DNA of 64,000 nucleotides from Anaerofustis stercorihominis (GTDB lineage Bacteria; Bacillota; Clostridia; Eubacteriales; Anaerofustaceae): NCBI RefSeq assembly GCF_024623185.1, contig NZ_JANJZK010000008.1, positions 1 to 64,000 of the forward strand, read 5' to 3'. Shown piece by piece: positions 8,770 to 19,205 of this stretch (position 1 is its first letter; each line of letters starts with the position of its first letter). The notes under the pieces were generated by a model. It saw only the letters and a program-made list of their open reading frames with translations, ran no database searches and was not told where the DNA came from. The position numbers and the translations under genes were made by a program.

Positions 8770-10235
8770 ATGAAAAAAAGAATTACAGCGATGTTGGTTT
8801 CTGTTTTAATGTTGTCATCGTTAATTATATCGCCTGTTTGGGCTTCAAATATTGGTGAAGCAAAACAAGAAGTTAAAAATGAAAATGAAGCTGTAACAAC
8901 TCAAACACAGCCTCAGATAAATGATAATCAAACAAAAACTGCTGAGAATGAAAAAAAGGCAGAGGATAGTATAACTAAATCTTCTGAAGATGTATATGCC
9001 AAATCGGTAGGGGATACTTTTACTGACGGAAATTTTGATTTTAAGATTTTAAAAGACGGCACAGTAAGTGTATCTAGACAATCCCGCAGTTTAGGCGGAG
9101 ATATTGTTATTCCCGCAAATGTGGAGAATAATGGAATTAAATATACCGTTACCGTTATTGAAGAATATGGTTTTACAAAAAACATGTTAATGATGCAGAT
9201 ATAACTTCTGTTGTTATACCTGATACGGTAACAACGATTGGTTCTTTTTCATTTACATCCAGTAAAATAAAAACTATTTATATCCCTGAATCCGTAGTTT
9301 TAATGGGACAATATGTATTTTCAACTTCAAGTATTGAGACTGTTTATCACTGGTCTAAAAATTTAACGAGTATACCTAGAGAGACTTTTTCTTCCAGTAA
9401 GATAAATAATTTAGATTGGATACCGGATACGGTTACAAAGTTAGATTATGGTGCATTTGCTCGTTGTAATGAATTGAAGGGGAATATTATCATTCCCGAA
9501 AGTATAAATACATTAGGAAATTATGCTTTTGCATCATGTATTAATGCTACCTCTTTTACCGGTAATGGGGTTACCAGTGTACAAAACTGGGCTTTTGCAC
9601 TGGAGTCGATAATTCCAAATGACAGTAGTTTGAAATTTGTGTCATTACCTAATTTGGAAAATATTCCTGATGAACTTATGGCTCCTAATGCTAATCGTTA
9701 TATAAGTAATTTAATACTGGATAAAATAGAGTTGGCATGTAAAGTTAACGGAGAAACTGATTTGGATAACTATATACCAAATTATTTAAAGGTAATAACC
9801 TGTGACGGCAGCAAAGATGATACATATAAAAGTTTAGGTTTGTCTTTAGATGTTATCAAAACACATCTATACTCCGGATGGAAAGAAGTAAAATCTCCGA
9901 TTATCGTTAAAGACGGAAATAAAAAAGTAAAAGAAGTAACTATGGAAAAAGTGTGTATCAGATGTAAAAAAAAGGAAACTAAAATCATTTATGAAAATAT
10001 AAACGACAGCGAGGTTGCACCTGATAATGACAGCGGAAAGATAGATAAAAATGATTCAAACGGAGATAGCGGCAATGATAATAAAAATGCTGCAAAAACG
10101 AATAATGACGAAAATACCAAGCAAAACACCAAAACTCCGAACACCTCAGACGTCAGTAATTTACCTTTATACGGAGGAATGATCATTATAGCACTGGGCG
10201 GTATGGGATTTGTATTAAAGAGAAAATATATCTAA
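8770..10235 (+). pseudogene. BspA-type leucine-rich surface protein, frameshifted
   Basis: The first frame (8770-9204) begins with a signal peptide (MKKRITAMLVSVLMLSSLII then PVWA), followed by a polar linker and the start of an LRR_5 region (GGDIVIPANVENNG). It stops at 9204. The downstream frame carries on without loss: TSVVIPDTVTTIGSF, KTIYIPESVVLMGQYVF, GNIIIPESINTLGNYAFA. One added base near the T4 run at 9171-9174 or the A6 run at 9176-9181 restores a single 488-residue protein. The C-terminus has an Asp/Asn-rich linker, PNTSD, a hydrophobic helix and KRKYI, which resembles a sortase signal with Ser instead of Gly. Such proteins are cell-wall anchored and often bind host or matrix proteins. 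The lesion could be real decay, phase variation or a sequencing indel. Confidence 0.8.
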
Positions 10236-10364
10236 ATAAAAATTTACTTTACGGTATAATTATATGCCTCTATTGATACTTTGATCAATAAAAGAATTAT
10301 ATTCTTATTTCCCCGATAAATAAATATGATGTTATCAAAAGTATCTTAGGATATAGAGAAAATC

Positions 10365-10405
10365 AATATTAAAAAGCTCCTGATTATAAGGGGCTTTTTA
10401 ATATT
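10365..10405. terminator. Intrinsic terminator after the BspA-like gene
   Basis: A 16-bp stem (10365-10380 with 10390-10405) has one G-T pair. A and T runs on both sides allow action in either direction. Confidence 0.85.
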
Positions 10406-10609
10406 GGGGAATTTTGTATATATGATATTTTGACGTTTATTTATCGAATATGATGCGGGGCGCGGTATATACGTGTATTAATATGGTCTTTAAAATAATT
10501 TACAGCCATCGACAATTTATCTAATATATACTAAATTTATATTAGATGTGGATATTAAATTAGATAGGATTAAAATCAAATAAAATTTTATAAGAGAAAA
10601 GGATGTAAC

Positions 10610-10811
10610 ATGTTTATAATGAGAATTTCTTTCATCGGTATGCTGATGTATGCAGTGTAAATGTTTTTAAGAAATAGGATATCTGACTTCCCCCCTGGGA
10701 TTTATAGAAGGTATAGATATTGCTTTGATGATATTTGGAATTATACACATGATGATAAGTTTTATAAATAAAAGAAATCTATATAACGGAGAAAATATAA
10801 TGCGTTGCTGA
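10610..10811 (+). pseudogene. Decayed small membrane protein
   Basis: An ATG preceded by an AAAAGGATG-type ribosome binding site starts MFIMRISFIGMLMYAV, then meets TAA (10658-10660). The same frame continues MFLRNRISDFP. Skipping one base in the C6 run near 10690 gives LGFIEGIDIALMIFGIIHMM and a tail ending ENIMRC. Joined, this is a roughly 66-residue protein with two hydrophobic helices. One nonsense change and one homopolymer indel are needed. The family is not recognised. Confidence 0.4.
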
Positions 10812-10868
10812 ATTAAGATGTCTTTTTTAATTATCAAGAGTTGTAAAGTCTTGAATTAAAAGATATAT

Positions 10869-10882
10869 GTAACATATGTTAC
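10869..10882. promoter_or_regulatory. Perfect 14-bp palindrome upstream of pyc
   Basis: GTAACATATGTTAC is fully self-complementary, lacks a loop and is not followed by T's, so it looks like a dimer-binding operator rather than a terminator. It lies about 185 bases before the pyc start and about 120 bases before the best promoter candidate. The binding protein is unknown. Confidence 0.35.
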
Positions 10883-11003
10883 GAAGTATTTAAAGGAAAA
10901 GCAGTATAATATAAACAGGAAATATATGTAAAAATAGAACTGAATAATTATTAGCTTTGATTTATAAATATAACGTGTTTTTTATAATAATACATAAAAA
11001 GTC

Positions 11004-11032
11004 TTTTAAAATGTCTGTAAATTTAGTATAAT
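11004..11032 (+). promoter_or_regulatory. Likely pyc promoter
   Basis: TATAAT at 11027-11032 lies 17 bases after a weak TTTTAA -35 box at 11004-11009. The pyc ribosome binding site AAGGAGG follows shortly downstream. Confidence 0.5.
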
Positions 11033-11066
11033 ATTATGAATATTAAAATGGAACAAGGAGGCAGAA

Positions 11067-14000
11067 ATGAAAAAATTTAAAAGAGTTTTAATCGCAAACC
11101 GTGGTGAAATAGCGATCAGAATTATCAGAGCCGTTCAGGAACTGGGCATGAAAGCTATTTGCATCTACTGCGAAGAAGATAAATTATCACTTTTCAGAAG
11201 CAAAGCAGACGAGGCGTATCTGATAAAAGGGATAAATTCACCTACGGATGCCTATTTGAATATAGAAGCAATAATCGAACTTGCAAAAGCCAAAAATATC
11301 GACGCTATTCATCCCGGATACGGATTTTTATCGGAAAATCCTATTTTCGCGGCTGAATGTGAAAAAGCGGGTATCAAATTTATAGGTCCCTCTTCCGATG
11401 TAATAGAACTGCTCGGAAACAAGGTAAATGCTAAGGAAGCAGCTATCGAAGCCGGGGTAAGTGTGCTTGACGGAGTAAAAGTAGAAACTCCCGAAGAAGC
11501 TAAAGAAATCAGCTCCAAAATCGGATATCCGGTAATCATAAAAGCCAGTGCAGGCGGCGGCGGCAGAGGTATGAGAGTATGCGAAAGAGAAGATGATTTA
11601 AGAAATCAATTCGAGTCTGCCGTGAGAGAAGCCAAGAAAGCCTTCAATAACGGAGAAGTATTTATCGAAAAATATGTAAGGGCTCCGAGACACGTTGAAG
11701 CTCAAATATTAGCCGATGAATACGGTCATATAGTGCATTTATTTGAAAGGGACTGTTCTATTCAAAGAAGACATCAAAAGATAATAGAATTCTCTCCTTC
11801 ACAGTCTATAAGCGAAGAAACCAGAAGAGCTATCTGCGAAGAAAGCGTCAACCTTGCAAAACACGTTGGATATACGAATGCGGGTACTGTAGAATTCTTG
11901 GTCGATGAAAATGAAAAGCATTATTTCATGGAAGTAAATCCAAGGATACAAGTAGAGCATACGGTTACTGAACTTGTAACAAACGTTGACCTTGTACAGG
12001 CTCAGATACTTATTGCCGAAGGATATAAACTAACGGACGAAGAAATAAACATAAAATCTCAGGAAGATATCAAAATGAGCGGAGCTGCTATAGAGTGCAG
12101 GGTGACTACCGAAAACGTACTTAATAACTTCATGCCGGACACAGGTAAGATAGATGTTTACAAGACAGGTTCAGGTCCAGGGGTAAGACTCGACGGAGGA
12201 AACGGGTTTGTAGGTTCGGAAATAACTCCTTATTTTGATAGTCTGCTCGTTAAGACGACTACATACGCAAGAGATTTTGATAAGGCAAGAAAGAAGATGA
12301 TAAGGACTTTAAAGGAACATGAAATAGAAGGTGTTTCTACAAATAAAGACTTCCTTATCAACGTTTTGGAACATGAAGACTTCAAGAAGGGGATATGTAA
12401 TACGAACTTTATTGAAGATCATCCGGAACTGTTTGATATTTCCGATTTTGATAATCAAACACTTAAACTGCTTGAATATTTGGCTAAGACAACTCTTGCA
12501 AAGAATGACAGTTCAAGGGAAATGCTTCCTAAGATAGAAGTCCCTATTTATCAGGATATGCCTAAATTAAGCGGAACAAAGCAGATTTTGGACGAAAAGG
12601 GTCCTGACGGGCTTGTTCAGTGGATAAAAGACCAAAAACAGCTTTTATTCATGGATACGACCATGCGTGACGCTCAGCAGTCACTGTTTGCAACGAGAAT
12701 GAGAACGAATGATTTCCTTAAGATAGCCGAAAGCGTAAGCAGATACGAAAAAGATATATATGCTTTGGAAATGTGGGGAGGAGCTACATTCGATACATCT
12801 TATCGTTTCTTAAAAGAATCTCCATGGTCAAGACTTGAACTTCTCAGAGAAATGATACCTAATATCTTATTCCAAATGCTTCTTAGAGGCTCCAATGCGG
12901 TTGGATATAAGAATTATCCGGACAATGTAATAAAAGCTTTCATCAAGCAAAGTGCCGAAAGCGGTATAGATGTATTCAGAGTATTCGACTCTCTAAACTG
13001 GTTAGACCAAATCAAGCCTTCAGTTGAAGAAGTATTGAAGCTCGGTAAGGTTGCTGAAGTAGCGATTTGTTACTCAGGAGATATCCTCGATAAGAACAAG
13101 ACAAAATATACTCTTGATTATTATGTCAAGAAAGCTAAAGAAGTCGAAGCGATGGGAGCACATATCTTAGCGATAAAAGATATGTCGGGACTGCTTAAAC
13201 CTGCCGCTGCAATGAGACTTGCAAAAGCACTTAAAGACGAAATAAGTATCCCTATCCATTTCCATACACACGATACTGCCGGAAACGGTGTATCAAGTAT
13301 GCTGATGGCAAGTGCCGCGGGAGTTGATATCGTAGATGCAGCCGTTTCATCCATGAGCGGCACCACATCTCAGCCTTCTCTTGATTCCATAGTTGCTGCT
13401 ATTGAACATACACCGAGAGAAAGCAACATCAATGTGGATGATATCCAAGTAATCAGCGATTACTACGAAAAAGCGAGAAGATATTATACCGGGTTTGAAT
13501 CCGGGCTTAAGACGGGTACTACTCAGATTTACAAATACGAAGTACCGGGAGGTCAGTATTCCAATCTTAAATCTCAGGTAGAAAGTTTTGGGCTTGGTCA
13601 CAGATTTACCGATGTTCTTGAAAAATATAAAGAAGCTAACGAACTTCTAAGAGACATTATAAAAGTAACGCCGACTTCAAAGGTAGTAGGTGACTTTGCT
13701 ATATTCATGCTTCAAAATGATTTGGATAAAGAAAATATCTATGAAAAAGGAAAAGACTTGGCGTTCCCTGACAGCGTCGTGGATTTCTTCAAGGGTATGA
13801 TAGGTCAGCCTGAATGGGGATTTGACGAAAAACTCAGAGAAGTAGTCCTTAAGGGGGCAGAGTTTGTGAATAAAAGACCGGGACTTCTTCTTCCCGATGA
13901 AGATTTTGATAAGATAAAAGCGGAATTCAAAGAAGAATTCAATATGGATCTAAATAACAAACAAGTATTATCCGCCGCTTTATATCCTAAAGTATACAAA

Positions 14001-14492
14001 GAATATTTAAGATTTAAAGATACTTACGGAGACCTTACTTACATGTCTTCCGACGCATTCTTCAGCGGACTTGCAAAAGGTGAAGAAACTGAAGTATTCT
14101 TCGGTGAAGGTAAGTCTCATGTTATCAAGTTGGTAAGGATAGGACGTACTCATGCCGACGGTAACAAACGTATGGTATTCGAAGTTGACGGTTTCAGACG
14201 TGCATTATACGTTGAAGACCCTAATGCGATACGTTCTCAGGTAATGAGTCAGGCTGTTGAAATGGCTGACAGCAATAATGATAAACATATCGGCTCTCCT
14301 ATACCGGGTTCTGTTATCAAAGTAAACGTGGCAATAGGGGATAAAGTAGAGAAAAATCAAGCGGTCTGCGTCGTTGAAGCGATGAAGATGGAAACAGAAG
14401 TCGTTTCTCCCGTGGAAGGCGTCATAAAAGATGTTCTCGTACAGGAACTTGACAGCGTAAAAGCGGGACAGTTACTAATAGAACTTGAATAG
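11067..14492 (+). CDS. pyc: Pyruvate carboxylase
   Basis: The biotin enzyme carboxylates pyruvate to oxaloacetate with ATP and bicarbonate, refilling central metabolism. At 1141 residues it is a full single-chain enzyme. Biotin carboxylase comes first: VLIANRGEIAIRI at the N-terminus, the glycine-rich ATP loop KASAGGGGRGMRV, and MEVNPRIQVEHTVTE. The carboxyltransferase domain follows, with FMDTTMRDAQQSLFATR at about residue 525 and the metal-binding HFHTHDTAGNG. The biotinyl domain ends the protein, with the biotinylated lysine in VEAMKMETEV. The start has a strong AAGGAGG site. The gene is single, with its own terminator. Confidence 0.98.
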   Translation: MKKFKRVLIANRGEIAIRIIRAVQELGMKAICIYCEEDKLSLFRSKADEAYLIKGINSPTDAYLNIEAIIELAKAKNIDAIHPGYGFLSENPIFAAECEKAGIKFIGPSSDVIELLGNKVNAKEAAIEAGVSVLDGVKVETPEEAKEISSKIGYPVIIKASAGGGGRGMRVCEREDDLRNQFESAVREAKKAFNNGEVFIEKYVRAPRHVEAQILADEYGHIVHLFERDCSIQRRHQKIIEFSPSQSISEETRRAICEESVNLAKHVGYTNAGTVEFLVDENEKHYFMEVNPRIQVEHTVTELVTNVDLVQAQILIAEGYKLTDEEINIKSQEDIKMSGAAIECRVTTENVLNNFMPDTGKIDVYKTGSGPGVRLDGGNGFVGSEITPYFDSLLVKTTTYARDFDKARKKMIRTLKEHEIEGVSTNKDFLINVLEHEDFKKGICNTNFIEDHPELFDISDFDNQTLKLLEYLAKTTLAKNDSSREMLPKIEVPIYQDMPKLSGTKQILDEKGPDGLVQWIKDQKQLLFMDTTMRDAQQSLFATRMRTNDFLKIAESVSRYEKDIYALEMWGGATFDTSYRFLKESPWSRLELLREMIPNILFQMLLRGSNAVGYKNYPDNVIKAFIKQSAESGIDVFRVFDSLNWLDQIKPSVEEVLKLGKVAEVAICYSGDILDKNKTKYTLDYYVKKAKEVEAMGAHILAIKDMSGLLKPAAAMRLAKALKDEISIPIHFHTHDTAGNGVSSMLMASAAGVDIVDAAVSSMSGTTSQPSLDSIVAAIEHTPRESNINVDDIQVISDYYEKARRYYTGFESGLKTGTTQIYKYEVPGGQYSNLKSQVESFGLGHRFTDVLEKYKEANELLRDIIKVTPTSKVVGDFAIFMLQNDLDKENIYEKGKDLAFPDSVVDFFKGMIGQPEWGFDEKLREVVLKGAEFVNKRPGLLLPDEDFDKIKAEFKEEFNMDLNNKQVLSAALYPKVYKEYLRFKDTYGDLTYMSSDAFFSGLAKGEETEVFFGEGKSHVIKLVRIGRTHADGNKRMVFEVDGFRRALYVEDPNAIRSQVMSQAVEMADSNNDKHIGSPIPGSVIKVNVAIGDKVEKNQAVCVVEAMKMETEVVSPVEGVIKDVLVQELDSVKAGQLLIELE

Positions 14493-14512
14493 TAAAAATA
14501 TAATAGATTAAT

Positions 14513-14545
14513 AAAAACAGCAGAGGATTTTCTTTGCTGTTTTTT
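14513..14545 (+). terminator. Intrinsic terminator after pyc
   Basis: AAAACAGCA (14514-14522) pairs with TGCTGTTTT (14535-14543), followed by a T run. Confidence 0.85.
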
Positions 14546-14641
14546 AATATATTTGTATATTAATGTAATATTATATATTATTCTTGTATAAGATTAAAAA
14601 AAATAATATAATTAATATATACTTTTTAAGAGGGGAATTAT

Positions 14642-17600
14642 ATGAAAAATATAACAGAATATTTTCGTAATTCAATAATAGCAAGTTCACAAATTACCAT
14701 TGATTATAAAAAAGAAAAGTTTTATAAAATTAACATAGATGAATTAAATGCCGGGAATCTTAACGAACAAGCTTCAAACTCTTTATGGTTAAAATATATA
14801 AATAATGATAAATTAAAAAAAGAAAAAGAATTTATAGATGTTATTATTGCTTTAAAAACAGTTAAAGCCAAATTTTTGGATTCTTGGAAATTAGAAAATA
14901 ATATTGATGAGTTAACTTCTATTTTATTTTTGCCTGCAAGAATTGATAAATGCGGTACGTTAATGATTGCAGATGATGGGAAAATGCCTTGGATACCAAG
15001 AGAATTTTTAGAGCCAATGATAGAACCCCAATTATCCATAGGCAAGATTTCTACCTATGATTATTTTTTTGAAAGCACTACATTTGAAAGAAATAGTATT
15101 AAATCTTGGAAATCTTACTTTATATATGCTAAAAAATTATTTGAACATGTAACCCAAAGTGATTTTTCTTTAGATATAATTGAATATGGAGATAAACTGA
15201 TAGAAACTGAGGGGAATGTATATATTTTTGAAGATACAACCGTTTCAGCTACTTTTCATATATTAAATTTATATAATCATTTACTTAAAAATAAAAAAGA
15301 AAATTTATTATATTCGAAATTAACAAATGGGAAAAGAGAAAGTAAAAAAGAACTGATAAAAAATACTGATATACAAAAAATGATAGAACATTTAGGGCAG
15401 ATGGGAGGTGAATATGTTTTATCACCATCACAACGTGAGGCGGTCAATCATTTTAATAATATTGGCTACGGTGATATATTAGCAGTCAACGGTCCTCCAG
15501 GAACAGGGAAAACAACTCTCTTACAAAGTATTGTTGCAGATATGTATGTAAAAAAAGCAATTGCTGAAGAAAAAGCACCTATTATTGTTGCTTCATCAAC
15601 AAATAATCAGGCTGTAACAAATATTATAGATTCCTTTGGAAAAATAAATAAACTTGGAATAAAAAATCTTGAAAAGAGATGGATAAAAGGTGTAAGCAGT
15701 TTTGCCACTTATTTCCCATCGTCATCAAAAATATCAGATGCAGAAAATAAGGGATATCAATATACAAACGTTAATGGTGAATTTTTTTTCGAAGAAGTAG
15801 AAAAAAAAGGTAATAAAGACGCATCATTAAATTTTTTCTTAAAGGAATTTAAGATATATTTTAATATTAATTCAAATCAAATAGATCTTGCATATTGTAA
15901 AAATACTATACTTAGAAAATTGAGAAAAATAAATTTAGAGCGAACACATTGCTTATCTTTAATGCGGAGAATTAAAAATATTATTAAAGATGAAAAATAT
16001 TATGAGTATATAAATAATTTAACTAAAGAAATTTCTAATAATCAACAAGAAATAAATTTGCTTAATCAACAAATTTCTAATATAGATAAATTAACAAATA
16101 GATACTTAGAAAGATTATCAAGCTGGCAAAAGTCTTATAAAGAAATTTCCTGGTATATTAAGTTATTAAAATTCATTCCATATTTTAATAACAAGCTTAT
16201 TTCTTGGACATACTCTTTTATTAATCGAGATGAATTGAGTTTTTTAAATCGTAAGATGTCAATAGACGAAATTGAATGTGCATATTATCAGAAAATTGAT
16301 GAATTTGATATAAAATCTGTTGAATTAAAATCTAACTTAGATAAAATAAAAAAATATCAAGGTGATTTAACTAAACATAAATTATCATTGCAAAAGATAA
16401 TGGAAGAATTTAAATATTCATTTGAAGAATTTAATATATATGGTATTGAAATACCTGACAATGAATTTTGGTATGATTTTGATATTTGTGAGATAAATAA
16501 TTTATTAGATCGGATACGATATGTGGAATTTTGGATGTCGGTTCATTATTATGAATGCAGATGGCTACATGAAAAAAATGATATTACTGTTGGACAAAAA
16601 CATACAACATTTGAGAATGTTTTAGATATTTTTTATCACAGACTTGCAATGATATCACCGTGTTTTGTCATGACTTTTTATATGCTTCCAAAGCAATTTT
16701 TCGCTTATGGTGGCAATAAGGATAATCATTATTATATGTATGACTACATAGATTTACTTATTATAGACGAATCTGGGCAAATATCTCCCGAAATAGCAGC
16801 TGCATCATTTTCATTAGCTAAAAAAGCATTGGTTGTCGGTGATGAAAAACAAATACCACCGGTTTGGAATACTACAAAAGCTTTAGATATTGCAATGGCA
16901 ATTAATAAAAATGTAATTTCAAATAAACTTAAATTTAAATTATTAGAAGAAAATGGGCTTAACTGTTCCGAATCAAGTATTATGAAGGTTGCTGCTTTGT
17001 CGTGTGCTTATAATAAATATGATAACGGATTGTTTTTGTGTGAACATCGCAGGTGCTATAATGAAATAATTGAATACTGTAATAAGTTGGTTTATGGCGG
17101 GAATTTAGAGCCTTTAAGAGGAAGCTTTTTTGATATTGGTAATAATAATGTATTATATAATTTTCTTCCTCCGATGGGACATAAGCATATTGAAACAGAA
17201 TTTTCACAAAGGGATGGTTGCAGCAGAAAAAATAATAAAGAAGCCTTATATATCATAGAATGGATAAGAGATAATTATTTAGGAATTATAGAAAAATATC
17301 AAAAGAATTATTCCGATCAAAATCTCGATCGTAAAAGTATTTTAGGTATTATTACACCATTTAAGAGTCAAAAAAAACTAATACTAAAATTAATGAAAAA
17401 AAAATTGCCTGACTATGAAAAATATATAGATGTAGGGACTGTTCATACTTTTCAAGGAGCAGAAAGAAAAATTATAATTTTTTCAAGTGTTTATGGTAGT
17501 AAAGACGGATGTTATTTTATAAATTATAATAAAAGTTTAATGAATGTTGCAGTATCTCGTGCAAAAGATTCTTTTCTTGTTTTTGGTGATAGAAACTGTC

Positions 17601-17668
17601 TAGTTGGTGATCTCTATTCTGCTGCATCATTGCTAAAAGAATTCACAAAACAAGAAATTTCTATATAA
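14642..17668 (+). CDS. Large SF1 (Upf1/DNA2-like) helicase
   Basis: The 1008-residue protein carries a superfamily-1 helicase core: Walker A GPPGTGKTTLLQ at about residue 283, Walker B LIIDESGQIS at about 708, motif III VGDEKQIPPV at about 732, motif V TVHTFQGAERKI at about 933 and motif VI NVAVSRAKDSFLVFGD at about 968. About 280 N-terminal residues precede the core and are not recognised. Roughly residues 410-600, between motif I and motif II, are Lys/Glu/Asn-rich and probably coiled coil. The coding DNA is much richer in A/T than pyc or spoIVA beside it, which suggests transfer. It stands alone between two housekeeping units. Related helicases act in RNA or DNA processing and in some phage-defence modules. 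No partner gene is present, so no cellular role is claimed. Confidence 0.85.
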   Translation: MKNITEYFRNSIIASSQITIDYKKEKFYKINIDELNAGNLNEQASNSLWLKYINNDKLKKEKEFIDVIIALKTVKAKFLDSWKLENNIDELTSILFLPARIDKCGTLMIADDGKMPWIPREFLEPMIEPQLSIGKISTYDYFFESTTFERNSIKSWKSYFIYAKKLFEHVTQSDFSLDIIEYGDKLIETEGNVYIFEDTTVSATFHILNLYNHLLKNKKENLLYSKLTNGKRESKKELIKNTDIQKMIEHLGQMGGEYVLSPSQREAVNHFNNIGYGDILAVNGPPGTGKTTLLQSIVADMYVKKAIAEEKAPIIVASSTNNQAVTNIIDSFGKINKLGIKNLEKRWIKGVSSFATYFPSSSKISDAENKGYQYTNVNGEFFFEEVEKKGNKDASLNFFLKEFKIYFNINSNQIDLAYCKNTILRKLRKINLERTHCLSLMRRIKNIIKDEKYYEYINNLTKEISNNQQEINLLNQQISNIDKLTNRYLERLSSWQKSYKEISWYIKLLKFIPYFNNKLISWTYSFINRDELSFLNRKMSIDEIECAYYQKIDEFDIKSVELKSNLDKIKKYQGDLTKHKLSLQKIMEEFKYSFEEFNIYGIEIPDNEFWYDFDICEINNLLDRIRYVEFWMSVHYYECRWLHEKNDITVGQKHTTFENVLDIFYHRLAMISPCFVMTFYMLPKQFFAYGGNKDNHYYMYDYIDLLIIDESGQISPEIAAASFSLAKKALVVGDEKQIPPVWNTTKALDIAMAINKNVISNKLKFKLLEENGLNCSESSIMKVAALSCAYNKYDNGLFLCEHRRCYNEIIEYCNKLVYGGNLEPLRGSFFDIGNNNVLYNFLPPMGHKHIETEFSQRDGCSRKNNKEALYIIEWIRDNYLGIIEKYQKNYSDQNLDRKSILGIITPFKSQKKLILKLMKKKLPDYEKYIDVGTVHTFQGAERKIIIFSSVYGSKDGCYFINYNKSLMNVAVSRAKDSFLVFGDRNCLVGDLYSAASLLKEFTKQEISI

Positions 17669-17700
17669 TCCAGAGAAAATATATAATAATATAGACAATA

Positions 17701-17724
17701 AAAAAACCGCATTTCTGCGGTTTT
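17701..17724. terminator. Bidirectional terminator between helicase and spoIVA
   Basis: CCGCA (17707-17711) pairs with TGCGG (17716-17720), flanked by an A run and a T run. It serves the convergent helicase and spoIVA genes. Confidence 0.85.
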
Positions 17725-17729
17725 CATTT

Positions 17730-19199
17730 TTATAACCAAAGAAGTATTATTCCGCCTTTGCCGGAATTTACGACCTTCGTAAGGGTCTTTTGGATTTTCA
17801 TCTTATTATCATCTTCTATTGATATAAGTTTGTTTTGCATATTGTCGCTTATCATATTTTTCAAATTACGTCCGAAGAATTCACTTTCCCATATCTTATC
17901 CTGGTCATTTTTGTATTCATCTATAAGTTTATCATAGAACACTTGACATTCTTCTTCCGAGCCTATTGTAGGGCTTACCGCTGTTTCCACATCAGTGCAT
18001 ATGATATGAAGTGCCGGTGCGGAAGCTTTTATTTTCACTCCGTGACGAGATGACTTACTTATCATTTCCGGTTCTTCCAGCTTATAATCTTCAAATTCCG
18101 GCATAACTACTCCGTATCCGCTGCTTCTGGCTAAAGACAGTGCCGATGCGATTTTCTCGTATTCTCTCTTTATTTGCGTCAAATCCGATACGAGACCGAA
18201 TAGGTCGGATTCTCCCTTTATTTCGATATCGTTCTTTTCGCTGAGCAGATTATAGAATGCGCTGTTTTCGACTTTTACATCTACGTCAACGATACCGCTG
18301 CTTAAATCTATATTTGTGACTTCCATATCAAACTCATCAAAGGAAGAATTTTTAACGCCGAAAATCACTTTGTTTAATGTATCGTTATCGTTACTGTTCG
18401 ATTTAATGAAATCATAAATATCATTATTTATAGGATTTTCTTCTTCTACCAAATCAAGCCATAGAGGAAGAGAATAATTGACTTCTTTTATAGGGAATTC
18501 AAATAATACGTCTTTGAGAAGAGACTCTATATCGTCTAAGGTTATATTCATTACATCGAGTACGATGACCTTACACTCATACTTTTCTTCAAGTTCCTTC
18601 CCAAGGTCTCTTGTAGCTTTACTGTTAGGTGTAGTAGTATTTAAAATCGTAACAAAAGGTTTATTTATTTCTTTAAGTTCGTTTATCACCTTTTCTTCCG
18701 CTTCTATGTAGTTGTTTCTTTCGATACCGCTTATGCTCCCGTCGGTAGTCACAACTATACCTATTGTTGAATGTTTTTCAATTACTTTTTTGGTCCCGAT
18801 TTCAGCCGCTTTTTTAAAAGGCATAGGACTGTCTGACCAAGGTGTCCTGATCATTCTCTCTTCGTTTTCGTCCATGTCGCCTACGGCGCCCGGGATAACA
18901 TATCCCACGCAGTCTACGAGCCTTACATTTAAATTTACACCGCTGCCAAGGTTGATATTAGCTGCGGTGTTGGGTACGAACTTCGGTTCGCACGTCATGA
19001 TCGTTTTGCCGGAGCCGCTTTGAGGTAGTTCATCCACTGCTCTTTCTTTTTTAAATTTATTTTCGATATTAGGTATTACTAAAACGTCCATAAATTTTTT
19101 GATAAAAGTGGATTTTCCACTTCTAACCGGTCCCACCACTCCTAGATATATATCACTTCCTGTTCTTTTTGATATATCTTCGTATATTCCTAAATTCAT
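17730..19199 (-). CDS. spoIVA: Stage IV sporulation protein A
   Basis: SpoIVA is an ATPase that polymerises on the forespore surface to form the basement layer of the spore coat. The 489-residue length is typical. The P-loop GPVRSGKSTFIKKFM lies at about residues 23-37, followed by RLVDCVGYVIPGA and the block IGIVVTTDGSISGI. The extreme C-terminus, GKGGIILLWL, is the hydrophobic tail used for membrane association. The gene lies after der, as in many Clostridia, though plsY and gpsA, often between them, are absent. Its ribosome binding site can be masked by a leader hairpin (19206-19250). Presence of this gene points to a spore-forming lineage. Confidence 0.96.
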   Translation of the reverse strand: MNLGIYEDISKRTGSDIYLGVVGPVRSGKSTFIKKFMDVLVIPNIENKFKKERAVDELPQSGSGKTIMTCEPKFVPNTAANINLGSGVNLNVRLVDCVGYVIPGAVGDMDENEERMIRTPWSDSPMPFKKAAEIGTKKVIEKHSTIGIVVTTDGSISGIERNNYIEAEEKVINELKEINKPFVTILNTTTPNSKATRDLGKELEEKYECKVIVLDVMNITLDDIESLLKDVLFEFPIKEVNYSLPLWLDLVEEENPINNDIYDFIKSNSNDNDTLNKVIFGVKNSSFDEFDMEVTNIDLSSGIVDVDVKVENSAFYNLLSEKNDIEIKGESDLFGLVSDLTQIKREYEKIASALSLARSSGYGVVMPEFEDYKLEEPEMISKSSRHGVKIKASAPALHIICTDVETAVSPTIGSEEECQVFYDKLIDEYKNDQDKIWESEFFGRNLKNMISDNMQNKLISIEDDNKMKIQKTLTKVVNSGKGGIILLWL

Positions 19200-19205
19200 A
19201 AGAAA

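Noticed and set aside
10457-10468. GGGGCGCGGTAT resembles the first 12 bases of the 37-bp repeat
   Set aside because: The rest of the element is absent (the sequence continues TATACGTG), so one partial match may be chance.
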